DNA of 64,000 nt from Mantamonas sphyraenae (lineage: Eukaryota > CRuMs > Mantamonadidae): NCBI GenBank assembly GCA_026936335.1, contig JAPMXV010000051.1, forward strand, positions 124,001-188,000, in the 5' to 3' direction. Position numbers and translations under genes: made by a program. Positions 41,718 through 52,270 of this stretch are shown piece by piece. The notes under the pieces are model-generated. The model worked only from the letters and a program-made list of their open reading frames with translations. It was not told where the DNA came from and made no database searches. Numbering within the stretch: the stretch's first letter is position 1; each line of letters begins with the position of its first letter.

Positions 41718-43639
41718 CCAACGCACAGCATCCCCATTCCGAAACACTCGCCAGGACACACGTGGACAGTCGTCCGATTTGAGTGCGTCGAGCACGCGAC
41801 GCAACCAGCAACCGACGCTTTCGCGAGAGCAACGGCTTGCGCGCCTCGATCAACTGTACCCGCCTGAAACATGTGAGTGAGCACACGGAGAACACACACA
41901 TACGCGGATTCCTGCCATCCATCCACATGGGCACCCATTCACACCCTGGCACACGTCCACAGATGCCCACCTGATCAAGGAGGTGGAAGACACGCCGCTG
42001 GAACGTGTCCGGCAGAAATTCAAAATGATTCTCCTTCGCCAGAGGCTGCAGCAGGCCGAGTTTCTGGAAGCCGACCAAGTGAACATGAAGAGTGGCTTCC
42101 GTCCATCCACTTTGTGTGAAATCGAAAAGCAGGGTTACAGCATCGACAACGTGGTCATTCCTCAGCTCAACGACGAGTGTCTGGGGTTCACCGACCTGGA
42201 ACTCGACCATGAGACGCAACACGTGAGTGAGACAGCGCCCCATCCCTTCTCCCTTGCCTTCTACCTCTCTCTCTGTGTCTGCCCTTGATCCCATTTTCAT
42301 GGTCGTACTGACTGACAAGGGCATCACCCACCACCACCACCACCACCACCACCACCACCACCACCACCACCACCCACCACAGCTCGTGCGAAGGCCACAC
42401 CCCACCACATTTCGTGCCACGGTCCTTCACGCCGACTTTATCCCATTGCCACCACCGGCCGATGCACGCAACAGTGAAAACGGGGCGAGTCTGCCGGAAC
42501 GGACGATTGCCCATCGCAAGGTGCGTGTGGCGCTGTACAACCGTGCGGAACGGGTGGAAGACAGGGAGTTTTACGGCAATGTGCACTCCATCCGTGCCAC
42601 GTACGCCAATGGGGAAAAGAACACGTGGAAGTTCCTGAAACGCGGGGTGGGTGACACGTCCATGGAGGCCAAGTTGAACGAAAACAGCTGCCTGGTGCGC
42701 ACGGAACAGGCCCACGAGGAGCTGTTTCTGCTGTTTGAACTGATTGTGGTGTATCGTGTGCGTGCCCCGTCCCTGGGCAACACCCTGCCCGACCGTGTGG
42801 GCTACATCTATCAGGAGTTGAGTTGCGGCTGGACTGCGTTGCCCCTGTACAACGAGGTGCAAGGGGCCCTGGAGCAAACGGAGTACAAAACGTACGAGTT
42901 GCCCCTGTACGGAGGCACCCCGTTCGACAGCGTGGGCCAAGACGCACCCAAGATTGACGAGAACATGAGTGAGGCGTACCAGAACGTGCTGTTTGCCAAG
43001 ATGCGCAACAAGACAAACAGGCCCATCCTCAAGGTCAGACTCAGTGCCCTCAGTCTCACCGACCGCACCGACGCCTCCCTCCTGCCCGACTCCATCATTT
43101 GTGCCCAGAGCACCGTCGGGCTCATTGTCTACTTTCGCGAACTGCTCATTGACGCCCTGCTGGTGAACATGACCAGTGACACCGCCGAGGAGATGGGTCT
43201 CCTGCACGATCCCGTCATTGCCACCTTTCCACGCCTCCTCATCGAACCCGACCTCCTCGAGGAACTCAAAGTCCAGTGGGATGTGCGCTACAAGAACCTG
43301 AAGAACGCCGAGCGCAACTCGGGTCGCATTGTCAAGCGTGTCTTTCGCGATCTCGTCCTGGAGTTTTGGCCCCTCACACGCATGCGCGACCTCGCCGACT
43401 TTCGCTACGCCGACGAAAAGGTGCTGGCCCAGCGTGACCAGTACTTTGACGCCTACAACAGCAGCAGCATGGAGGAGAACCTGCTCAGCAACACAAACGG
43501 CTTCATGTACCGTCCCTTCAACACCAGCGAGATGGTCTTTGACCAGGCCGAGGCCCAGCACAACCTGCGTCGCATTGGCGTCCACCACCATTTCCATGAC
43601 GTCGAGGGCGGACAAGACGCCAACGCAAGTTTCTTGTGA
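41281..43639 (+). CDS. Nephrocystin-1-like protein (ciliary transition zone)
   Basis: Three exons: 41281-41872, 41963-42222 and 42383-43639; introns of 90 and 160 bp; 702 residues from the first ATG (an alternative ATG is at 41338). The C-terminal two thirds match the nephrocystin homology region of NPHP1: LPLYGGTPFDS, a segment around LLPDSIICAQSTVGLIVYFR, HDPVIATFPRLLIEPDLLEE, and PFNTSEMVFD near the end. NPHP1 is a gatekeeper of the ciliary transition zone together with NPHP4 and RPGRIP1L. The N-terminal 190 residues are Ser/Glu/Asn low complexity with a run of 14 Asn. The SH3 domain found in vertebrate NPHP1 is not visible. Convergent with receptor paralogue 2. Confidence 0.85.
42325..42375 (+). 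repeat. (CAC)n tract before an intron acceptor
   Basis: About 16 CAC/ACC triplets in the second intron of the nephrocystin-1-like gene, ending a few bases before the CACAG acceptor. The tract is open in a forward frame as poly-His but lies between well-supported exons, so it is not coding. Confidence 0.85.
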
Positions 43640-43640
43640 T

Positions 43641-43674
<34 letters not shown>
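43641..43674 (+). repeat. (CA)n tract in the convergent 3' intergenic gap
   Basis: A CA run of about 28 bases directly after the nephrocystin-1 stop and 25 bases before the stop of receptor paralogue 2. It must lie in the 3' UTR of one or both genes. No AATAAA signal is seen in the 59-bp gap. Confidence 0.9.
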
Positions 43675-43698
43675 ACGATTGAACGATTGAATGCACAT

Positions 43699-46600
43699 TC
43701 ATTCCAACTTTTTGCAGTACGACGTGGGCACGTAGCCCTGCTTGCCATCCGAAGGTCGCTTGCACAGAGTCCACTGGGGTGTGGCCTGGAGGACGTCCAG
43801 GATCTCTCCCGCGCTGGCGTCCATGTCTGTCTCTCCCACGTGGGTATAGTTGGCAACCACCTGCACTTGGGCCTGTTTCCTTCCCACCCCGCTTGCACTG
43901 GGTGCTGCCTGCGACACACTGCGTGCCAGTGTGTTGTGTTGCACCGTGCTCTTGGTCCTCGGTTGCCTTTGATGCACGGTGCTCATTGTACGCACTGCCC
44001 CACTGTTGCTGCTGCTGCTACTGCTGCTACTGTTCCCTCCATCCACATCCATCGTCTCGCCTCCATCCCCGTCTGCCCTGCTGTTGTCCTCATTGGCCAA
44101 CGACTGCATCTCAATGGCCTCGCCGCCTCGCGACATGCGCGCCTGCTCCACAGCCGCCTGCAACACCTTGGGTCGCGTGGGCACCGCAGGCTTGCTCTGC
44201 CTGTCTCCAGCAGCAGCAGCAGCACCACCAGCCGGGGCCATGCTGACACGCTTGTCCTGCTGCTGCTGTGGTGCCGCAGCTGCACCCCCGTGTCGCTGGG
44301 ATTGCGATTGCTGAACATCGTTGGGCACGAGGGTGTCCATGTTCTGGCCGGTGAGACGGTTGCCCATGCGTGTGATGAGACTCTTGTCTTCGGTGACAAA
44401 GGTGGGATCCAACATACGCGCCAGGATCTCGTCCATCTTGGCCACCGTGGGCAACACAAAGTCGCCTGTGCTGCCTTTGATGTCCTGTGCATCCTGCAAC
44501 ATCTTCATAGCCTTGAGCAGCCTACGCACCCAAATCTTGTGTGCCTCGTTCACCTCGGGGGCAGCCAGGAAGTTGACCGCCTCGAAACGAACCGTCTCCA
44601 GCATAAACTCCTCCACGAGGGTCGAATCCAACTGCCGCGCAGGCGACGATCGGAATTCGCTCATAAAGTAGCGCAGAGCCACCAGAGACATGCGCACCTC
44701 CTTCTTGAAGGCCTGCATCTTGTCGAGCAGACTGAGAAAGGTGGGGATGTACTCGGGGGCAAACACGTCCCAGGCGAGCTCCTCGATTTGGAACGACTCC
44801 ATGTCCACCAGCGAGTCACCCGTGCTGTCCATCTGGCGCCTGCGCTTGAACAGTTCGTACTCGCGTTGGAAAAAGTCGTGGGAGCGCACGTTGAAGCGTT
44901 CGTGGAGACCGGCAAGGACAATCAGTGCGGCGGCACCCAAGATCAGGGTGAGCACAAGACCCGTGAGGGTGTCCACACTCTGCACGTCCAGATCCTCGGC
45001 CAGGAAGGACATGCCCAGCACAAGGACAAGGAAGTTGGTCAGGTTGAGGGTGTTGCTCACCGTGTTGAGATGGGCAAACTTGTATGGCACGGCATTCACC
45101 TGCACCAGGGCACCCAAGAGCAGAATCACCTGACCCGTCATGCCCTGCACCACACCCGTGTGGAGAAACACCTTGCCTGTGATGAACCCGGTGGCCATGG
45201 CCTTTTCCCACAGGCCAAACCAAGTCCACCGGGGCAGGAAGCGATCGTACACGGTGCCCATCAACTCGCGTGTGCTCTCCTTGTCCATGCGATTGCGAAA
45301 CAGATAGAGCAGCAGGGCTTGGAGCAGAGGCACACCCAGGGTGTAGCCCAGCAGGCCTGCCAATGCCATGGGTTGGTACTCTGCATGGCGTCCGGTGCCA
45401 CACTCAAACTGCGGGGCGACACTGAGCACGGTGCGTGTGGCATCCACACTGATGCAGGAAAACATCTGCAGCACACGGTCGGTGATGGGCACGTAGAGGA
45501 AGGAGAGCACAAGCATGTACGCGTTGAAGGCGTGTCGGCATGCGGTTGTCATGTTGGATGGCAGGAAGAAGAGGGTGCTGAATGTGTACCGCACCCACGA
45601 CAGCACATACACCACATGCTCACGCACTGTGTATCGCTTTCCCTCCTGGGGCGTGGCTGTGAATCCGCTGTACTTGTTGCGGAATCGTTCGCCCGTCTCC
45701 TGCACAATCAGGGTGCGGATGGTGTCCAGCACAAGAAGCGCCACAAACAAAGCCAACACGTAAAGTGGCACTTCCAGTGTGACCTGCAGCTTGTCAAACA
45801 CGTCAAATCGCTGCTGCAGACACTCCACACCGGCCAGATCCACGTTGGCGTTTACCAGAGACAAGCCCGCAAGCACACGCAACACAGAGTCGGGCCACGA
45901 AAACAGAAAGTCTGCAAACAGAGTCGTCACTGTGAGTGAGTGAGTGAGTGAGTGAGTGAGTGATTGAGTGTGCGTGTGAGTGAGTGTGTGAGTGTGCGTA
46001 TGAGAAATTGTGTGACACGCGCTCTCCCTCCCCTCGTTCCCAAACTCACACTGCAGGGCTTGGATGCCCAGAAGGATGACACTGGTGCTGCGTTTGATGG
46101 CTGCGTAACGCATGACAAAGAGCAGCAGAAGGAAGCAGAGGAGGGCAACGGCCAGGGAGCCCGAATAGCTGTTGGAACAGGCGTCGCACAGGTTGCCCAG
46201 CTGATAATGGGTGTCCAAACACGTGCGACACAGGAAGCCCGAATAGCCTGGGGCACAACTGACGGAGCCTCCCTGGCACGCGGCGGCCACGGGACAGGTG
46301 AGGAAGATAAAGTCGCTGCCGCTGTTCCAGAAGCCCGGCTTGGCCAGGGGCAGGGCGGTGGAGCCCGAACAAAAGGCGCCGCGGGGACACTCTGTGCAGG
46401 GACGACCCGCACGTTGGTTGGGTTCGTAGTAGCCTGCACGACAGCGACACTGGTCCAGGCGTGAGGAGCGGGCCACGGAAAAGGTGTTGGTGGGACAGTC
46501 GTTGCGTTTGGAGGCGCCGCGTTCGCAGTAGGTGTCCACGGGACAGATGGTGCATGTTCCAGAGCCCTTTTTGTCCTTAAAGGTGCCCTCTTCGCAGGGG

Positions 46601-49422
46601 ATGCAGGGTTCGCTGGGCGACGGCGCGTAGTTGCCCACGTCGCAGGGGCGAAACATGTTGAATTCCACCGCGTTGGTGTACTGCTGGTTGTTCAGCGTAA
46701 TCGACACGTTGGCCACGCCCGAATCGTTAAAGTTGTGCATCACAGTGCGGATTTCGCCCGAGGTGCGATACGTGCCCTCGGCGTAGTACACCACCCCGTT
46801 CAACTCCTGCCGCACACGGATCAACTCCGCTCCCGTGTTGACATAACTGGTGCCCAGCAACGCCACCGTGGGTCTCGAGTCGCTGAGTGCCCCCGGGGGA
46901 TCGGGCCGCGTGATGCGATACTCGCCAAAGGCAATGAGCAGCAGGTTGTCCAGGTGAGAGTTGAACTGGGTCGCATCGGCATTGGGACTCACCTCGACCT
47001 GCAACGGATGGATAAAGGCCACCAAAGGCAATCCCAACATGGGCAGGGTGCGACAATGCAGGGTGGCATTCACGCCCCATTGTGCGTCGATGCACTCGTG
47101 GTACGTGCCCGTGTTGTCACGCAAGCGCACACGCGGCGATTCCCTGGTGCGACGCAACCCGGGCGCAGACACAACGATGCTGGTGTTGCCTGTCACCAAC
47201 GCATACGGAGGATACACGGTGCCCTGGCCCATGGCATGGTTGTACACCACCCATGGGATGGCGTTGCTGTACTGTTGCCCGTTCAGACTCAAGGCCACCT
47301 GCGTGTCACCCAAGGACACGTTGCGTGCCACCAACGACGGCGTGGCACACTGCACACGTGTGGCACTCACAAACGTGGCAACTGCGTCTGCCCCCGCCGT
47401 GGCGTCGCCCAGGCGACACCTGAGCAAGCCGCTGTCGATGGCACGCGTCACCGCAAATGTCGTCGTCGTCGCTCCGCCAATGGGACCCGATGTGGGGGCA
47501 CTGCTCAGCAAGGTGGTGTTGTAAAACGTGTACACAGGCGGAGTGTACCCAGCCTTGTGTGCACCGCCGGGGGTGGCGGAAAAGTTGTAGGCTGCAATTT
47601 GGCCCTGAGCAAAGGTGGGCAAGGCAGGCGTGGTGCACACCATGCGTGTGGCAGACGTCACACCACAGGCAAGGGTGAGTTGTGCAGGGAGTCCCGGAAC
47701 ATCGGTGGTCATGGTCACCGTTTGGGTGGGTCCCACAAAGTTGACACCCGTGGCCACCACCTCGGTGGCACCTGTGTTGGGACCCAGAGGGGGCGAGATG
47801 GCGGTCACTGCGGCAAACACGTCGGGGCAATCCGTGCGATCCACACCGACGGTGGTGCGTCCCAAGGGACACTGGAAGCACAGGGTGCGATCGTTGCCAC
47901 GTGGTTTGTACTTGCCATCGGGACATGCCATGCACTCGGAGGAGGTGACGTCAAACGGGAATGCCACCTGCTGTTGGGGCGGACACACACCACGGTAGGC
48001 ACGCAGTTGACCCCGTCGCGAGGGACCCCCTTCCAGCTCACCCACAAACAGATCCGCCTTGGCAGGAGGGGACACAGTGTGCAACAGACTGCCAAATTGC
48101 AGGTTGGAACTCACGGGGCTGCGCAGCTGGTACTGCAGCCCCCAATGGGTGCTGTTGTCCAGGATGCCAAGCGGTTCGTCGTAGTGGTACGCCCACACCT
48201 TGCCATTGCCCGTGCCACAGTTGCGTGAGCCCGTGGCACCCACCATGGCACTCAGATCGTTGGGGTCCACATACACGGACGCCCCAAAGTACTGGTAATC
48301 GCTGCCGCAAAACTCGTCCGGCGAATTGATCACCTTTTCCACATCCCACGTCTCACTCACGTTGCTGATCACACGCCGACGCAGGATGTGAACAGAACCA
48401 ATGTCCCTCTCGTCACCGTCTGTGTAGGGTGCCCCCACCACCATCACCTCGGTGCCCAGGGCCACCGCGTGGCCGAAACGCGCTCCCGACTGCCACGCCG
48501 AGGCACTAAACGCAGCCGCCAGACCCCAACTGTCGACCACTCCGCCCTGGTTGCGGTTGAACACATACACCGCACCCACTGCGGACGATGTGGCGCCACC
48601 CACGTGTGGTGCACCCGGTGCGCCGACCACAAGGACGTCCTGGGTCATGGCAAGGGCATATCCAAAATCCATGTTGTTGTTCAACACCACCGGCACCTGC
48701 AACAACACATGGGCCGCGTACGCATGGGTGCCATTGTTCACCTTGCGAAACACACTCACTGTGCCTGCCCGCTGTGTGGGCGAGTCGCCCGTGTTGTAGG
48801 CGTCCACAGAGGCGACGGCAAGGAAGCCCGAGTTGGAGTCGCCGCTGGTGGTGGCCATCCGGTAGCCGTATCTGTCGCCTCCCCTGCGGCCCTGGATGCT
48901 TTCCAGGGTGTGAATGTCAAACCAGTGGGAGTAGGGTGTGGTGGCGTTGGTTTGATTGGTGGCATGGGTGATGTTGTACACCAGCACCCGGCCCTCGTTG
49001 CTGTTGGAATTGGGGGCACCCACCAGCACATACGGAGGGTCCACCGCCACGCTCCACCCAAACGCCCCCAGCGAATCGTGCGTCGAACGGGCGTCGTTCA
49101 CATAGTCCCACTGCAGGGTGGTGTGATTGAATCGGTACAGGTACGCTGCACCCCTGTAGGTCAACCCTTGCGGACGAAGGTCGTCGTTGCTGGCGCCCAC
49201 CACCAAATAGTCCCCCTGTGTGCTGATCGACACGCCATAGTCCCCAGATCCAGTGGGATACGGCGATTGGAGTTCCAATTGGGACAGGCCACCGTTGCTG
49301 GACACCTCTGCCCCCTGTGTGGGCTGTACCAGCACTGCGAAAACAAGAAGCAGGAACAGCGGAGGCAGCGGCTGCCAGCATCGCTCACCTTTCGCCCCCT
49401 TTGGCTTCCTTTGTCCACGCAT
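43699..49422 (-). CDS. FG-GAP / GCC2-GCC3 / IPT multi-TM receptor with C-terminal SH3 (paralogue 2)
   Basis: Two exons: 49422-46050 and 45929-43699; 1867 residues. The 120-bp intron is a multiple of three with no stop, but it interrupts the family sequence LQLTTLFADF and contains a GAGT repeat. Order: signal peptide (PPLFLLLVFAVLVQP); FG-GAP repeats (DYLVVGASNDD, QDVLVVGAPGAP) to about 470; GCC2/GCC3 Cys-rich (CMACPDGKYKPRGND); IPT/TIG folds (PLGPNTGATEVVATGVNF); a second Cys-rich block from about 925; multiple TMs from about 1090; a cytosolic region shared with paralogue 1; Ser/Gln-rich linker; C-terminal SH3 (VVANYTHVGETDMDASAGE, ending GYVPTSYC). Start MRGQRKPK is chosen because the signal peptide follows it. 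The role is likely surface recognition coupled to SH3-mediated signalling, by inference. Confidence 0.87.
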   Translation of the reverse strand: MRGQRKPKGAKGERCWQPLPPLFLLLVFAVLVQPTQGAEVSSNGGLSQLELQSPYPTGSGDYGVSISTQGDYLVVGASNDDLRPQGLTYRGAAYLYRFNHTTLQWDYVNDARSTHDSLGAFGWSVAVDPPYVLVGAPNSNSNEGRVLVYNITHATNQTNATTPYSHWFDIHTLESIQGRRGGDRYGYRMATTSGDSNSGFLAVASVDAYNTGDSPTQRAGTVSVFRKVNNGTHAYAAHVLLQVPVVLNNNMDFGYALAMTQDVLVVGAPGAPHVGGATSSAVGAVYVFNRNQGGVVDSWGLAAAFSASAWQSGARFGHAVALGTEVMVVGAPYTDGDERDIGSVHILRRRVISNVSETWDVEKVINSPDEFCGSDYQYFGASVYVDPNDLSAMVGATGSRNCGTGNGKVWAYHYDEPLGILDNSTHWGLQYQLRSPVSSNLQFGSLLHTVSPPAKADLFVGELEGGPSRRGQLRAYRGVCPPQQQVAFPFDVTSSECMACPDGKYKPRGNDRTLCFQCPLGRTTVGVDRTDCPDVFAAVTAISPPLGPNTGATEVVATGVNFVGPTQTVTMTTDVPGLPAQLTLACGVTSATRMVCTTPALPTFAQGQIAAYNFSATPGGAHKAGYTPPVYTFYNTTLLSSAPTSGPIGGATTTTFAVTRAIDSGLLRCRLGDATAGADAVATFVSATRVQCATPSLVARNVSLGDTQVALSLNGQQYSNAIPWVVYNHAMGQGTVYPPYALVTGNTSIVVSAPGLRRTRESPRVRLRDNTGTYHECIDAQWGVNATLHCRTLPMLGLPLVAFIHPLQVEVSPNADATQFNSHLDNLLLIAFGEYRITRPDPPGALSDSRPTVALLGTSYVNTGAELIRVRQELNGVVYYAEGTYRTSGEIRTVMHNFNDSGVANVSITLNNQQYTNAVEFNMFRPCDVGNYAPSPSEPCIPCEEGTFKDKKGSGTCTICPVDTYCERGASKRNDCPTNTFSVARSSRLDQCRCRAGYYEPNQRAGRPCTECPRGAFCSGSTALPLAKPGFWNSGSDFIFLTCPVAAACQGGSVSCAPGYSGFLCRTCLDTHYQLGNLCDACSNSYSGSLAVALLCFLLLLFVMRYAAIKRSTSVILLGIQALQCEFGNEGRESACHTISHTHTHTLTHTHTQSLTHSLTHSLTVTTLFADFLFSWPDSVLRVLAGLSLVNANVDLAGVECLQQRFDVFDKLQVTLEVPLYVLALFVALLVLDTIRTLIVQETGERFRNKYSGFTATPQEGKRYTVREHVVYVLSWVRYTFSTLFFLPSNMTTACRHAFNAYMLVLSFLYVPITDRVLQMFSCISVDATRTVLSVAPQFECGTGRHAEYQPMALAGLLGYTLGVPLLQALLLYLFRNRMDKESTRELMGTVYDRFLPRWTWFGLWEKAMATGFITGKVFLHTGVVQGMTGQVILLLGALVQVNAVPYKFAHLNTVSNTLNLTNFLVLVLGMSFLAEDLDVQSVDTLTGLVLTLILGAAALIVLAGLHERFNVRSHDFFQREYELFKRRRQMDSTGDSLVDMESFQIEELAWDVFAPEYIPTFLSLLDKMQAFKKEVRMSLVALRYFMSEFRSSPARQLDSTLVEEFMLETVRFEAVNFLAAPEVNEAHKIWVRRLLKAMKMLQDAQDIKGSTGDFVLPTVAKMDEILARMLDPTFVTEDKSLITRMGNRLTGQNMDTLVPNDVQQSQSQRHGGAAAAPQQQQDKRVSMAPAGGAAAAAGDRQSKPAVPTRPKVLQAAVEQARMSRGGEAIEMQSLANEDNSRADGDGGETMDVDGGNSSSSSSSSNSGAVRTMSTVHQRQPRTKSTVQHNTLARSVSQAAPSASGVGRKQAQVQVVANYTHVGETDMDASAGEILDVLQATPQWTLCKRPSDGKQGYVPTSYCKKLE
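45931..45992 (+). repeat. (GAGT)n microsatellite in a receptor-gene intron
   Basis: About eight uninterrupted GAGT units, then imperfect GAGTGT repeats. It occupies half of the 120-bp intron of receptor paralogue 2 and abuts its acceptor (CTCACTCACAG on the gene strand). Confidence 0.9.
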
Positions 49423-49547
49423 GGGTGTGACCCCGTGTGTAAAGAGACACTGCAAGGACATTTGAGTTTGTGTTGTGTGTGTTGCGTGTGGGAAATGATT
49501 GCCTTTGTCGTCGCAACCTTTCCTCCTCCTCCTCCCCCCCTCCCACC
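49423..49547. promoter_or_regulatory. Divergent promoter region, receptor 2 / CaMKK-like kinase
   Basis: 125 bp between divergent start codons. The plus strand ends with a C/T-rich tract and an excellent Kozak context (CCACCATGG) for the kinase. GTGTGT-rich sequence lies near 49470-49490. No TATA box was seen. Confidence 0.4.
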
Positions 49548-52118
49548 ATGGGCAACTGCGGCTCGCGTAGCAGACGCGTACGGCCGCAGCCTGCCTTGAG
49601 TGCGGCGTCGACATCGTCGAACTCTGCGGTTGAGGAGGACCCCGTGCGGGGGCGGTTGTTCAGTCAGCCGTCGAGCACCGGCGGCGACGAGAACCATCCC
49701 ATCCCCGAAATCACCAGTCCCACCCGCTTGGCTGCCACATTGTCCGCAACCAAGTCGGTGGAGGAGCGCAGGCGATCGTGGGGCCGTGCTGCTGCCGCCG
49801 GTCAGATGATGATGGCCGCTGCGGCTGAACACGACACATCGCCCGGCAAACACAGACGACGAAGCAGCGACCTACGTCGACATTCCGTCAGCATGGGGTC
49901 CGAAAAACGAAGCCCCGGGTCGCCTTCCAGTGGGGGTGGGTCACGCAAGGCGTCACTGGCACGCAACACAAGCTATTCGTCACCCAGCAACCAGAGTGTA
50001 AACCTGCAGCGGGACGAAAGCAAGCGCAGTTCGCCCGAGCCCCAGGTCCGTTTGCAGACCCCGTCGGACGAAGGGACCGACCTTTTCCCGGCCTCTGCCG
50101 ACGATGACGATGGCATGTTCTTCCTCATGGCCAAGAAGAGCAAGAGGAGGGATTCTGTGAGCTCCGTTGCCCTCAGCACCGCCTCCTTCTCCCCCACAGA
50201 ACGCGATTCCCCGGGTCTCGACGGCCGTCGCCGCGGTTCCATCTCCAACGATCGCACCAGCTCTCGCCGTCTCCGCGCAAAGGTCGCCGGCCGCCGTTCC
50301 TCTCTCGTCGGATCACTGGGTAAGTGTGCACACAGTTGGCCCACCACCCCCCCTCGTCCCATTCCACACCCTTTCCCCTTCCTCGATGCGTGAGAGTCTC
50401 GAAGCCATTTCTCCGCAACGGCTATTCCTTCGGCCCAGGCCGATTTCCTTCCAAAAACGCCTTGTGCTGACACGGACACGCTGCGGTTGGACAGTGATTG
50501 GCCAGGAATACCTTGATTTCCATGCCTCGCATGCGTTGCGCATCCCCACCACAGTCACGACCCACGTAAGCACGGGCAAGGACGACTTTGGTAAGGGCAC
50601 CAGCGTTTTTTCAGACACCGGATTTCACACAACACAAACGCTGCCAAACCACACGTTGTCACCCAATTTGCTCACCAAGAGAGAGCGACACACACACACA
50701 CATACACTCACACACACGCACACACACGTTTTGCACACAGGGTACAAGTTTGTCAACCAGTACAACCTTGTCAGCACGCTTGGTCGTGGCTCCTACGGCA
50801 AGGTCAAACTGGCCGTCAACATCGAAAACGACACTCCTTACGTGCGTTTTGGCCATTTTGCACGTTTCCCAACGCCCCCTTCCCCGCCTGCCCCCAACCC
50901 GCACAGTGTCACTCACACACCTCAACCCACCGAAATGCATGTGTGTGTGTGTGTGTGTTGCTGCTCCTCGCACAGGCCATCAAAATCTGTACAAAGTCAA
51001 AGCTGAAGCGCAAGCGTTTCGCAGGAGCCACGAACGCGTTGGCGGACGTGCGTCGTGAAATCCTGCTGCTGAAACGGCTGGAACACCCGCGTGTGGTGAA
51101 GCTGTTTGAGGTGATTGACTCGTCGTTCCATGATCGCCTGTATATGATCATGGAACTGTGCGACCGCAGCGTGTTTACGTCAAAGAACATGACGCCCCTG
51201 CCCGTGCCCACCATCCGTGCACACATGCGCGATCTGGTGCTGGGCATCGAGTACCTCCATTCCCAAGGGATCATTCACAGGGACATCAAACCGGAGAATC
51301 TGCTGGTGACCCCGTCCGGCGTGCTCAAGGTGTCCGACTTTGGCGTCTCTGAGATTGTGCCCACCCAGGACACGCTCATCAAAAAGACCGCCGGCACACC
51401 GGCCTTCCTTGCACCCGAGTGTTGCTCGGGTGAACCCTTCCTGGGCCCGCCCGTGGATGTGTGGGCCATGGGGGTCACCCTGTATGCCTTTACCTTTGGC
51501 CGTGTGCCCTTTCGTGCACAGGCCCTCATGGACATGTACGAAAAGATCAAGAGCGCAGAGATCACCTTTCCCTTTGACGTGGACCACTGGCTGGCCGATC
51601 TGCTCATGGGCATGCTCGAGCGCGACCCTGCCAAGCGATTGACCCTGCCTGAGATTCGCGAGCACCCGTTTGTCACCGAGAATGGCATGTATCCCATGCC
51701 CGACCAGGACATGAGCACCAACGAGTGGCCCGGCCTGGAGAACGACCAGGACGCAGACGTGTACCGAAGCCCCGAGGTCAAGGATGCCTTTGGCTACCAT
51801 CATGACCGTGGTGACGACGCACTGCGCCAGGAGTACCTCAACGCTCCGGGAGGCGCCGGCGAACGCAGCGCCTCTTCCCTCTCTCACTTTTCCGAATCCT
51901 CCTTTGAGGAAACAAGCATGATCGAGGGCCGCGGCTCCACCGTGGTCTTTCGCGCCATGGACGACGACGTCGAACACGAACACCTCATGCTGGACAGCGA
52001 CAGCGGTGCCCATGCATCGCTCACAAACACTCCGTCGGGTTCGGCCCACGAAACCCTCTCCTCCATGTTTCCCTCCATTGAAAAGCTGCCTGTCCTCAAC
52101 ACAACCGAGGTGGATTGA
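49548..52118 (+). CDS. CaMKK-like protein kinase with N-myristoylation/palmitoylation signal
   Basis: Exons 49548-50319, a second exon ending at 50590 (start 50405 or 50495; both keep frame), 50741-50841 and 50976-52118. The N-terminus MGNCGSRSRR has Gly2 and Cys4, a classic dual acylation signal. A Ser-rich region of about 250 residues follows. The kinase domain has GRGSYGKVKLA, AIKICTKSKLKRKRF across an exon junction, HRDIKPENLL, SDFGVSE, GTPAFLAPE and DVWAMGVTLYAFTFG. The KIKSAEITFP and EIREHPFVTENGMYPMP segments are closest to CaM-dependent kinase kinases and next to LKB1. Such kinases activate AMPK/CaMKs by activation-loop phosphorylation. All catalytic residues are present. A calmodulin-binding helix is not obvious after the kinase domain. 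Confidence 0.9.
50690..50739 (+). repeat. CA-rich tract at a kinase-gene intron acceptor
   Basis: Imperfect (CA)n with ACACTC and ACGC variants running to the TTTTGCACACAG acceptor of the third CaMKK-like exon. A GT run at 50939-50959 occupies the same position before the fourth exon. Confidence 0.85.
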
Positions 52119-52270
52119 CACACATCCATGGTCAGCGAGGTGCGCACGCACACACACACAAGGGGAACCCCGTTTCAGGGACAACGAATCACAAAAGAAG
52201 GAGGACATGCGGATTGGCCCACACATGGGCACTTGATTGAGCTTATTTGTCGGAATGGAAGAAAATTGGA

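Noticed and set aside
42227-42380. Poly-histidine coding stretch in the nephrocystin-1 region
   Set aside because: The CAC tract lies between GTGAGT donor and CACAG acceptor with matching phase, and family homology continues across the junction, so it is intronic.
45930-46049. Thr/His/Ser-Leu-Thr repeat insertion in receptor paralogue 2
   Set aside because: It is translated only because the intron is a multiple of three and stop-free; the paralogue lacks it and GT-AG borders fit.
49575-50400. Convergent or antisense gene opposite the CaMKK N-terminus
   Set aside because: Minus frames here are short and Arg-rich without motifs; the plus strand has a Kozak ATG, acylation motif and continuous link to the kinase.
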